Shown one piece after another: positions 24,746 to 32,246 of a stretch of 34,719 nucleotides of DNA. Each line of letters begins with the position of its first letter. Positions within the stretch are counted from its first letter, which is position 1. Origin of the DNA: an uncultured Collinsella sp. (GTDB lineage Bacteria > Actinomycetota > Coriobacteriia > Coriobacteriales > Coriobacteriaceae); NCBI GenBank assembly GCA_900554645.1, contig USIE01000013.1, positions 1 to 34,719 of the forward strand, written 5' to 3'. The notes beneath the pieces were generated by a model. The model was not told the origin of the DNA. It saw nothing but the letters and a program-made list of their open reading frames with translations, and searched no databases. Both the position numbers and the translations under genes were made by a program.

Positions 24746-26501
24746 ACGTGTCCTCCACGACCTTACCGCCGTCTTGCACGTAAAAACACTTCATGCCGTA
24801 GTGCTTGCCGTCGTCGGTCACATAGTAGTCAAACGCATCTTGCGTATAGCCGTCGGAGTTGGTGGCACGCACGCGCACAAAATACTGGCCGGTATCGGGC
24901 GCATCGCAGGTCACCTCGGGAAGCAGCACGTCCTCGGCCTTAAAGACCACATCGCCAATGGCATAGTCGCGCGCCAGCTCCACGGTGTAGCGAATGTCGC
25001 GCGCCTCAAAGTCGTAGGACGCATCCCAATTAATACGCAGCTTACCGTTATCGATCTGCGGCACGCCGATGTAGAACGGCATGGGCTTTTTAAAACTCTC
25101 GCGAAAGCTCTTGTAGTTCTCCTCGATCTCGGAGGGAATCGCCGCGGCGATCTGCTCGTATTGGTCCTTGGTGACAGGCAGATTGTCGATATCGGGCGAA
25201 GCAAAGACCAGGGATTCAGTCACATCGCGGTAGTGCTTGATCATCTTGCCCAGGCGTGCCTCGGTCATATACGAGCGCAGGTCCTTGACGGCGCGATCGA
25301 GCTCACTGCGAAACGCCTTGCTGCGCAGCGCACGATTAAACAGCACGTTACCCCAGTAGTTGCTTGCGCCGCGCTCCCAGCTCGCGTAGTCCGAAAACCC
25401 GGTAAGAGAAAGCTCCAGCTTACGCAGCATGCCGTCGTTATCCCAATCTAAATAGTACCAGGTATTAGAGTTGAGCGGGCTGTACAGATAGCAGTTGCGG
25501 TTCTGCGTATCGCAGTTGCCCGTCAGGATCTGAAACGCCAGCCAATAGACCAGGTTCTCGGTATCAAAGTAGGCGTCGAGCACATCGTCGATCTTTTGCG
25601 AATCGTCGTTGAGCGCGTCGAGCATCTCGATGAGCTTGGTGTGGTCCGAATCGCCCTTAATCTCGAGCATGCCCTCAAATTTAGCCTGGTTGTAGTCGGG
25701 ATCGTCGGCGAGCTTAATGATGTCCTCGTAGCGATGGAAATCGAAGCTGTTCACCTTATACAGATGCCCGTTCTTATCCAAGCCGTGCGCCTTAAGCGCC
25801 GTCTTGTTGAGCTGCTCCACCTGTGTAAACAGCCCGTAGTCCTCAAAGGTGTCGTTGGACTTTTCGGTCTGGTCGCACACCCACAGATGCACAAACTGCG
25901 TACGTAGGCCCATCATCTGGGGAATCCCACGGATAAGGTCGTAGGCCATCTTGTTGCGAAAACGCATACCCTCGCCCATGTGCTTGTTGAGCGCAATCGC
26001 GCGCTGTTGGCGCCAGGTACCCTTGCCCTTTTTGAGCTCCACCTTGTAATTCTTTTGCGAGTTCATGCTCGACGTCTGGCCGCGCACCTGCACGGTGGCA
26101 TTGGGCGCTTCCTCGCCATAGCCAACCTCGCCGGCCACCGGGCCGTCTTCGTCGCCCGGCTGCAGCAGGCCCATAACCTGATAGCGCGTCACGCCCATGT
26201 CGGCATAGTCATACACCGAGTACGTATTGATCTCGGCCCAGCTATGATCGGTGTTCTCGGAGCTGTTACCGCGCGAGACCGTCAGGTACATGGTCACAAT
26301 GCCCGAGTCGTCGTAAACCTCGTACAGCTCGTCCTTATCGCGCAGGTGCTTGGACTGGTCGGAGGCCTCGGCCTTTTTAATCTTGCCCTGCTTTTTGACC
26401 TTTTTGGTCGAGGAGTCTTCCTGCACCGAGCAGCCCGAAAGCAACAGCGCACCGGCAGCCGCCTCGATCAGGCAGCGGCGAGACATCAACTTATCGATCA
26501 T
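24732..26501 (-). CDS. CotH-type protein kinase lipoprotein
   Basis: Surface lipoprotein: an Arg-containing N-terminus, a hydrophobic stretch and the lipobox LLSGC (lipidated C24), then a Lys-rich spacer. The CotH kinase-like domain spans about residues 65-450, with K153 in QKNYKVELKKG, the catalytic-loop-like TGNCDTQNRNCYLY (D331, N334/N336) and the metal-binding-like YYLDWDNDG (D352/D354). A fibronectin-III-like C-terminal domain follows (about 485-570). It is 589 aa. CotH proteins phosphorylate spore coat proteins in Bacillus; this organism is not expected to sporulate, so a cell-surface or exopolysaccharide-associated target is likely. The gene overlaps pelG by 11 bp and the VTC gene by 14 bp. 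Kinase activity outside the membrane, where ATP is scarce, is an open question. Confidence 0.85.
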   Translation of the reverse strand: MIDKLMSRRCLIEAAAGALLLSGCSVQEDSSTKKVKKQGKIKKAEASDQSKHLRDKDELYEVYDDSGIVTMYLTVSRGNSSENTDHSWAEINTYSVYDYADMGVTRYQVMGLLQPGDEDGPVAGEVGYGEEAPNATVQVRGQTSSMNSQKNYKVELKKGKGTWRQQRAIALNKHMGEGMRFRNKMAYDLIRGIPQMMGLRTQFVHLWVCDQTEKSNDTFEDYGLFTQVEQLNKTALKAHGLDKNGHLYKVNSFDFHRYEDIIKLADDPDYNQAKFEGMLEIKGDSDHTKLIEMLDALNDDSQKIDDVLDAYFDTENLVYWLAFQILTGNCDTQNRNCYLYSPLNSNTWYYLDWDNDGMLRKLELSLTGFSDYASWERGASNYWGNVLFNRALRSKAFRSELDRAVKDLRSYMTEARLGKMIKHYRDVTESLVFASPDIDNLPVTKDQYEQIAAAIPSEIEENYKSFRESFKKPMPFYIGVPQIDNGKLRINWDASYDFEARDIRYTVELARDYAIGDVVFKAEDVLLPEVTCDAPDTGQYFVRVRATNSDGYTQDAFDYYVTDDGKHYGMKCFYVQDGGKVVEDTYEEG

Positions 26502-28035
26502 CAGAACCTCCCCAATGCTTGCGATACACGTGAACTACTGCGCGCTCAAACGCGCCATGTGGCTCACCCTTATGGCGACCTTCCTCATAGCGCTGCTCGG
26601 CACGATCGAGCAAGCGGCCCAGCTGTGTAAAGCGACCCGTCTTGTCGGTCGCCACAATGGGCTGCTGGCTCAGGATACGATACGGCAAGTTGGCGGTATA
26701 GGTATCGAGCCGCAGCAGCGCCACGATAAAAAACACCGCCGCACCCAACAAAAAACCAAAGCCGTAAAACTGCTGCGGCAAAAGCAACGACACGGCAGTC
26801 GCCAGCCCGGCCACACCGGCAAACAGGCCCGAAGCCAGCACGGCTCCCTTATAGTCGGTAAAGTACAGCAAGATGAGCATCACCGTATTGCCCACGGCAT
26901 ACAGGCCATAGCCCACGCACAGCGTGCGAAAATACCCGTGCATAAGGTTGTTAAAGCCCAACGGTAAGGCCGACAGCACCGTGGTCTCGAGCGAGATGAC
27001 CGCCGCGGTCACAAACAACTGTTTGAGCGCGCAAAAACGCAGTTCGCTGTTGAGCGTGGAGAGCATCTCCTCCTCAGCCACCACGATGTCGCCTACCACG
27101 CCGCCGTCGTTAAACAGGCTGTAGTAGTCGCGGTAGCGCGGATAGAAGTTGACTTCGACCGAGACCACAAAGTTGACGGTCGTGACCAGGATCGTCAAAA
27201 ACGCGATGAGCGCCGGCACATCGTAGTAGGGCGCACCATAAAAGAAGCCCTTGACCTGCACGCCAATGGGACCGGCCCAAATAATCACCAGGTGCGCAAA
27301 GAGCCCCAGATTGGTTAACAGGCCCGTGAGCGCCAGCGGCATAAACTGATCGAGCCACTGCAAAAAGAGCCAGGGGCTGCGGTCGCTCTGAGGAAAATAC
27401 CGGTATAGCAGAACCACGTCCCAGGCGAGCATGACGCCGTAGCCCAGAGCAATTGATGCCAACAGGCCCTCGACCGGCGGCAGCCCCAGTGCCAGCGCGG
27501 CCAGGGCGCATAGGCACGCGACGCCAATGGCAGCCGCAGAGCTGCACAGGATACCGCGGTAATCCTTGATGGCCGTGAGGTAACTCATACCGTTCCAGTT
27601 GACGATCATAATGTTGAACAGCCACAGGCATAGCAGCCCCTGCAGCAGCGTGGCGCCCGAGAACAGCAAAAAGACGCCGTAGAGCACCGTGCCCGCAACG
27701 AGCATGATGGCGTTGGAGCCCCAAAACGAAGGCAGTATCTCATCCTCGCGCTCGGCAAACAACATATCGGCCAAAAAGCGCGTGACCGGCATGGAGAAAA
27801 AGCTCGTGAGCAAAAGCGAGGCCAGCAGTGTGTAGGTCACCATGCACACCAGCAGATCCTGGTTGGCACGCCCTACGCCCCACAGACCGCACAGCACCAA
27901 GATACCCACCTGGAGCAGCACGCCCAACAGCATGGGACCCGTGCACACAATGCCGGCGTAGCCGTAAGCGCGCATCGTGGCAAAAAGGCCCTTGCGCCTA
28001 AACAGGCGCTTAAGCTCAAAACCGATTCCGGCCAC
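26491..28035 (-). CDS. pelG: PelG-like polysaccharide transporter
   Basis: Polytopic inner-membrane protein of the MATE/polysaccharide-flippase superfamily, proposed to carry Pel polymer across the cytoplasmic membrane together with PelF, PelD and PelE. It begins MAGIGFELKRLFRRKGLFATMRAYGYAGIVCTGPM, the characteristic PelG start, and has about 12 hydrophobic segments over 514 aa, including the loop VSVEVNFYPRYRDYYSLFNDGG. The start is a GTG preceded by GAGGGGGGAG and overlaps the pelF stop by 20 bp. Identity is well supported by sequence and by adjacency to pelF. Confidence 0.9.
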   Translation of the reverse strand: MAGIGFELKRLFRRKGLFATMRAYGYAGIVCTGPMLLGVLLQVGILVLCGLWGVGRANQDLLVCMVTYTLLASLLLTSFFSMPVTRFLADMLFAEREDEILPSFWGSNAIMLVAGTVLYGVFLLFSGATLLQGLLCLWLFNIMIVNWNGMSYLTAIKDYRGILCSSAAAIGVACLCALAALALGLPPVEGLLASIALGYGVMLAWDVVLLYRYFPQSDRSPWLFLQWLDQFMPLALTGLLTNLGLFAHLVIIWAGPIGVQVKGFFYGAPYYDVPALIAFLTILVTTVNFVVSVEVNFYPRYRDYYSLFNDGGVVGDIVVAEEEMLSTLNSELRFCALKQLFVTAAVISLETTVLSALPLGFNNLMHGYFRTLCVGYGLYAVGNTVMLILLYFTDYKGAVLASGLFAGVAGLATAVSLLLPQQFYGFGFLLGAAVFFIVALLRLDTYTANLPYRILSQQPIVATDKTGRFTQLGRLLDRAEQRYEEGRHKGEPHGAFERAVVHVYRKHWGGSDDR

Positions 28036-29467
28036 CGGCTACTCCCCCCTCTCTGGGCAGGTCAAACGCACGCGCCGTCTCGTCGTACAGCGCGCGATAG
28101 TTGGCGAGCATCTGCTCGTGCAAAAAGTACGTGGCAACGCGACGCTGCCCGCGCTCCCCCATCTCAATGCGACGGGCGCGGCTCACGCACATGCGCTCCA
28201 TGGCATCGGCCAAGCCCTTGCGATACATGGGCGGCGTCACAAAACCCGCCACGCCAAAGTCGTCACCCGGGGCGCCTTCGAGCAGCTCGCGGCAGCAGCC
28301 CACCTCGGTCGTCACGCAGGGACGGCGCGCTGCAAGGGACTCTAGCACGCTGAGCGGCTGGCCCTCGGAGATGCTCGTCAAAATGGTAAAGTCGAGATTT
28401 TCCATGTACTCGACCACGTTGACGCGACCGGTAAAGATCAGGTCGCGCACGCCCAGGGTATCGACCAACGCGTGGCACTCGGCGCCGTACTCCTCGTCGT
28501 CCACGCCGCCCATAATATGCAGGCGCACCTTGGGCAGGCGCTCGTGCAGCTCAAAGAAGGCATAGATCATGGTCTTAACGTCCTTGATGGGCGCCAGGCG
28601 CACCACCGCGCCAATGTCCACCCAGCCGTCATCGGTCTTTAAGGGAATGCCCTTAAAGCGATCGAACTGGATGCCGTTGGGGATGACCAAGCATTTGTCC
28701 GCATCGCAGCCCATATCGATCTGCGTCTTGCGGGCGTTATGGAACAAACTCGTCACGCGGAAGGCGCGGCGGTAGATCTCCTCCGAAAGCAGGTAGAAAA
28801 AGCGAATCCAGCGGTCCTTAAACGACGGCACCACCCAATCGGCGCGAATGATCTCTTCCTCGCGCTCGCGGGTATAGATGCCGTGCTCGGTCAGCAGCAC
28901 CGGAGCATGGGAAACGCTTGAGCCCAGGCAGGCGAGCAGGCCACCATAGCCGGTCGAGATGGCATGGTACACATCGGCCACCGGCACCTCGCTGCCCAAC
29001 AAGTAGAGCACGGGCAGCAACATGGAGCGCATGGTGTGGAATGCATCGGCAAAGGGCGTGTAGGGGTACTCGGCCAGACACACGTCGCGAAAGATATCCA
29101 TAAACGTGCGGCTCTGCAAAAGCGAGAGCGGATGCACGCGACGGCGGTGGAAGATATCGAATAACACGTCCCAATCCGGATTGGAGAGCGACACCAGGCG
29201 GCGTAGCGCCTCGCGCTCGCGGTCGTCAAAACTGGCTTCGTGCTGCTCGCCCGAAAGCCGCAGGGCATCGTCCAGGAACACCTCGTGCACCTCGACCACG
29301 TTGCCGGGCAGCTCGTAGACAAACTTACCACGGTCGGCAGCATGCGCGCCGATCACCCACAGAACAAACTCGTGCTCGGGCATGGCCTGGATATAGCCAT
29401 GCATCCAGGTAGATACGCCGCCGTGCACATAGGGGTAGCAACCCTCGAGCACCAAGCAGATTCTCAT
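28016..29467 (-). CDS. pelF: PelF-like cytosolic glycosyltransferase (GT4)
   Basis: UDP-sugar-dependent glycosyltransferase expected to polymerise the Pel backbone (N-acetyl-hexosamine units). The N-terminus MRICLVLEGCYPYVHGGVSTW is diagnostic of PelF (DUF3492). The GT4 half shows VIPNGIQFDRF, VVRLAPIKDVKTM (R290, K295) and the EX7E motif SEGQPLSVLE (E368, E376). It is 483 aa, with no signal peptide and no membrane segment. The ATG overlaps the stop of the deacetylase gene (ATGA), and the end overlaps pelG. Among the best-recognised genes of the operon. Confidence 0.93.
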   Translation of the reverse strand: MRICLVLEGCYPYVHGGVSTWMHGYIQAMPEHEFVLWVIGAHAADRGKFVYELPGNVVEVHEVFLDDALRLSGEQHEASFDDREREALRRLVSLSNPDWDVLFDIFHRRRVHPLSLLQSRTFMDIFRDVCLAEYPYTPFADAFHTMRSMLLPVLYLLGSEVPVADVYHAISTGYGGLLACLGSSVSHAPVLLTEHGIYTREREEEIIRADWVVPSFKDRWIRFFYLLSEEIYRRAFRVTSLFHNARKTQIDMGCDADKCLVIPNGIQFDRFKGIPLKTDDGWVDIGAVVRLAPIKDVKTMIYAFFELHERLPKVRLHIMGGVDDEEYGAECHALVDTLGVRDLIFTGRVNVVEYMENLDFTILTSISEGQPLSVLESLAARRPCVTTEVGCCRELLEGAPGDDFGVAGFVTPPMYRKGLADAMERMCVSRARRIEMGERGQRRVATYFLHEQMLANYRALYDETARAFDLPREGGVAGGRNRF

Positions 29468-31344
29468 TTGTCGCCACCCTCCTTGCGTGCAATGGTCACC
29501 GTCTTGTCCGTGGCTTTAACTAGATACAGATCGCCCGTCAGATGCGTAATCTCGCCACCCGTGACTGCACCCGGCTCGCCATTATTAGCGCGGAACATGA
29601 GCCACGCCTCGTCGTGGAAATTGCCCAGGCTGAGCGTCCAGGCATCCGCGCTGGTATCCACGCTCACCGTCACGGACGAAAAACGCTGGATGGCACCGGA
29701 GCACTCCGACGCCGTCTGGTGCCGCAGGTCGGGCGCGGATTTGGTAAGCCACTCCAGGAAGTCGACCAAGCCGCCCTTGTAGACCTCCCAGCCCTCCTTG
29801 GCTCCGCGATCAGGGTCCAAAAGGTCGTCCGGGTGCATAAAGTGCGTGCTCACGTAGTGCATGTTGAGCTCGGACACGGCTGCCAGGCGCATATAGGAAT
29901 CGTCGACCATGCCACCCGAGACAATACGTGGCTGCTCCACAATGCCATCGCTCGCCACGCCAAACTCCTGCACGTACGGCAGGTCGGTGCCATCCTCAAA
30001 ATACGTGCTGGCAATAGTCTTAATGCGCGGAACGTCGGTGCCGATAAGCTTGCGCGCGCGGGCCGAAAGGATATTCGACGGCGGCACGTAAACCGAGCCA
30101 TGAGCATTGGGCAGAACCTCGTCCTGAAACGCGATAAGTTCGTTGAGCGAAGCAACGAGCGTCTCTTTGTTCTTCCAGGTCTTGTAGACGTACAGCGTGC
30201 CGTAGTCGGTGTCCCAGAGCGCCAGAGGCTGATGGTTGTAGCCGTGAAAGCCCAGCTCTCCGCCCATCTGAAGCAGCATGCCGCCAAAGTAGCGGAACTG
30301 CGTGGTATCGGCTTGGCGCGCGGGCTCGGTCTGGTTGACAGCATCCTCGTAGTTTTCGATCATCACGCCGGTATAGCGAATGCCGTATTTTTGCGCGAGC
30401 TTTTGCAAATCGGGCCACCAGACCTTGGTGTAAAAATCGGCAATGAAAAGGCCGTAGTCACGCTTGATATATGTACCATCGCCCGAGGGCACGGGGCTAG
30501 GAAAATCGTCCAAATAGAATACGGCGCTGTTGATGACCGGATAGGCCGTGGCATCACCCAGCAAGCTTATGGCCGAAGCATAGAACCCACGCATGACCTT
30601 GTCGTAGATGCCAATGTTGCACACCACGGTGTGACCACTGCCGCAATCGTTAGACCAAATGAGCGGCGTGCCCGCGACACCGGTCTTTGCCCAGACGTGC
30701 GCCGTTTCGCGCAGCGATACCGAAAGCGACGAATCAAAGGGGTCCGAGAGCTCGTAGCGCTCTCCCCCGCCCAGCATAAAGCCCTCACTCGGAACGATAC
30801 TTTCGGCTGTTGCATAGTCATATCCGGCCGATTCGATCCCAAGCTTGGAAGCAATAGCCTGCAGGTAGTTCGAGTTATCTGGCGTCATGCCCAGCATGAG
30901 TGAGCCGCCCGCACTCACCCAACTCATCAGATCGGTCAGATGCGTACCCAGTCCGTCAAGCGAGGGCATAAGCACAATCACGCGATCAAACGACGTGAGC
31001 GATGGGATCGCGTCCGCACCGTCGGTGGCAATATCAACATCGCGATGGGCGATCTTCATGTCCAGCAAAATCTGGTCGAACTGGTCTTTAACGTCCTCGA
31101 CGCCCGCTTGATCGGAATCGGTAATGACCAGGCACGTGGGCTTTTGGCCAAAGATTGCCGAGGAGGCAGGCACCGCATCGTTGGCGGCAAGCATCCCCAG
31201 CTTATGCTGACCCGCACTGTACTGCACGCCGGCACGTTCCACCAGCAGCACGGCGGCCATGGCAATAAAGACCGCCCACACCACGAGGAGTCCCATCCAA
31301 CGAAAGCGGCCTGCACGGTCGCGGATATGTTGCGCCACGCTCAT
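29464..31344 (-). CDS. Membrane-anchored DUF2194-type polysaccharide deacetylase (PelA deacetylase-like)
   Basis: Extracytoplasmic enzyme held by one N-terminal membrane helix (about residues 17-35). A first alpha/beta domain (about 65-260) resembles a degenerate glutamine-amidotransferase/hydrolase fold. A deacetylase domain follows with YLDDFPSP (D279/D280), GFHGYNHQP (H367, H371), VYVPPSN and THFMHPDD, the expected metal and catalytic residues. A short beta-rich C-terminus ends the 626-aa protein. In Pseudomonas, PelA both deacetylates and hydrolyses Pel; I recognise only the deacetylase motifs here. ATG 31344 is preferred because GGGGAGGAGG lies just upstream and it overlaps the pelE stop as ATGA; a start at 31368 is possible. 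Confidence 0.8.
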   Translation of the reverse strand: MSVAQHIRDRAGRFRWMGLLVVWAVFIAMAAVLLVERAGVQYSAGQHKLGMLAANDAVPASSAIFGQKPTCLVITDSDQAGVEDVKDQFDQILLDMKIAHRDVDIATDGADAIPSLTSFDRVIVLMPSLDGLGTHLTDLMSWVSAGGSLMLGMTPDNSNYLQAIASKLGIESAGYDYATAESIVPSEGFMLGGGERYELSDPFDSSLSVSLRETAHVWAKTGVAGTPLIWSNDCGSGHTVVCNIGIYDKVMRGFYASAISLLGDATAYPVINSAVFYLDDFPSPVPSGDGTYIKRDYGLFIADFYTKVWWPDLQKLAQKYGIRYTGVMIENYEDAVNQTEPARQADTTQFRYFGGMLLQMGGELGFHGYNHQPLALWDTDYGTLYVYKTWKNKETLVASLNELIAFQDEVLPNAHGSVYVPPSNILSARARKLIGTDVPRIKTIASTYFEDGTDLPYVQEFGVASDGIVEQPRIVSGGMVDDSYMRLAAVSELNMHYVSTHFMHPDDLLDPDRGAKEGWEVYKGGLVDFLEWLTKSAPDLRHQTASECSGAIQRFSSVTVSVDTSADAWTLSLGNFHDEAWLMFRANNGEPGAVTGGEITHLTGDLYLVKATDKTVTIARKEGGDK

Positions 31345-32246
31345 CCGACCTCCTCCCCGTCGCGCCAAAACGCCAACTTTTCGCGGTTGTCGGCGCTCAA
31401 ATACACATGTTGCTTGTCAATCGCATCGATCACACGGTGAACCTCGTCACCGTCGCGGCGCATCACGGCCAGGCGCAGGCAAAGCATCCAAACCTCCTGC
31501 TCCTCGGGCACGTCGAGCACCAGCTGGTCGGTCACGGCCTGCGCTTCGTCGATCTGTCCGACATCGGCCAGCGCCGTCGCGTATCGAATGCGCAGCTCAA
31601 GGGTATCCTCGCGCTCGCAGCGACGCGCAAGCAGGCGCGCGTACTGTTGGCGCTGAATCTGAGCCACGCGTCCCTCAGCCAAGCCCGAGCACAAGTATTC
31701 ACCAAGAAAATCGCAGTATTCGATGAGGTTTTGCGCGCTCGGGTCCGTCTTAAAGGCACGCTCCAGCTGCTGCAGCTTAAGGTCGGACTCCTTGGAGATC
31801 TGCGCCACCGCCGTCGCGGCATAGTGCGCCACCTCAACGTCGTCGTTAAGCTTAGCCGCCTGCAACTGCGCCAGGTACGCGTCGGGCTCTTCGGTGAGCA
31901 TGGATAGCATTAGGCGGCGCCGGTATGCCGGGTCGTTGACGATGAGCGCCTCCTCGAGCGGGACCACGCCCGCATCGGCGTCACGGTCGTGCATCAGGAT
32001 GCTGCGATGCAGGTCGTCGTTGAAGCGCAGCGACTCCAGCGCAGACTCTTTCAGCCCCTCGCCAAACACCGCGCTGCGGACCGATAGCAGAACCACCAGC
32101 AACGGGCCCCACAGCGGAACCAGCACTATCACAGCCAGCATGTGCCCGCGCACCGGCAGCAGGCCCAACTTCATGAGCGTCCACAGCATCAGGCAAACCA
32201 GCGCATGAATCAGCAGCAAGACGGCAGCAACGACAAGTGAGATCAA
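31341..32246 (-). CDS. pelE: PelE-like membrane protein with TPR-like repeats
   Basis: Two N-terminal membrane helices (residues 3-28 and 36-58) are followed by a soluble helical domain of about 240 residues with TPR-like patterning (DAYLAQLQAAKLNDDVEVAHYAATA..., CEREDTLELRIRYATALADVGQIDEAQAV). Pseudomonas PelE has the same design and interacts with PelD in the inner-membrane complex. It is 301 aa. The start is TTG 32246 overlapping the pelD stop as TTGA, a translationally coupled junction. Assignment rests on architecture and position between a PelD-like and a PelA-like gene more than on motif identity. Confidence 0.75.
   Translation of the reverse strand: MISLVVAAVLLLIHALVCLMLWTLMKLGLLPVRGHMLAVIVLVPLWGPLLVVLLSVRSAVFGEGLKESALESLRFNDDLHRSILMHDRDADAGVVPLEEALIVNDPAYRRRLMLSMLTEEPDAYLAQLQAAKLNDDVEVAHYAATAVAQISKESDLKLQQLERAFKTDPSAQNLIEYCDFLGEYLCSGLAEGRVAQIQRQQYARLLARRCEREDTLELRIRYATALADVGQIDEAQAVTDQLVLDVPEEQEVWMLCLRLAVMRRDGDEVHRVIDAIDKQHVYLSADNREKLAFWRDGEEVG

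Noticed and set aside
28016..29467. Glycogen synthase or generic capsule glycosyltransferase
   Set aside because: The N-terminal PelF signature and direct adjacency to a PelG-type transporter point to Pel synthesis rather than glycogen or capsule.
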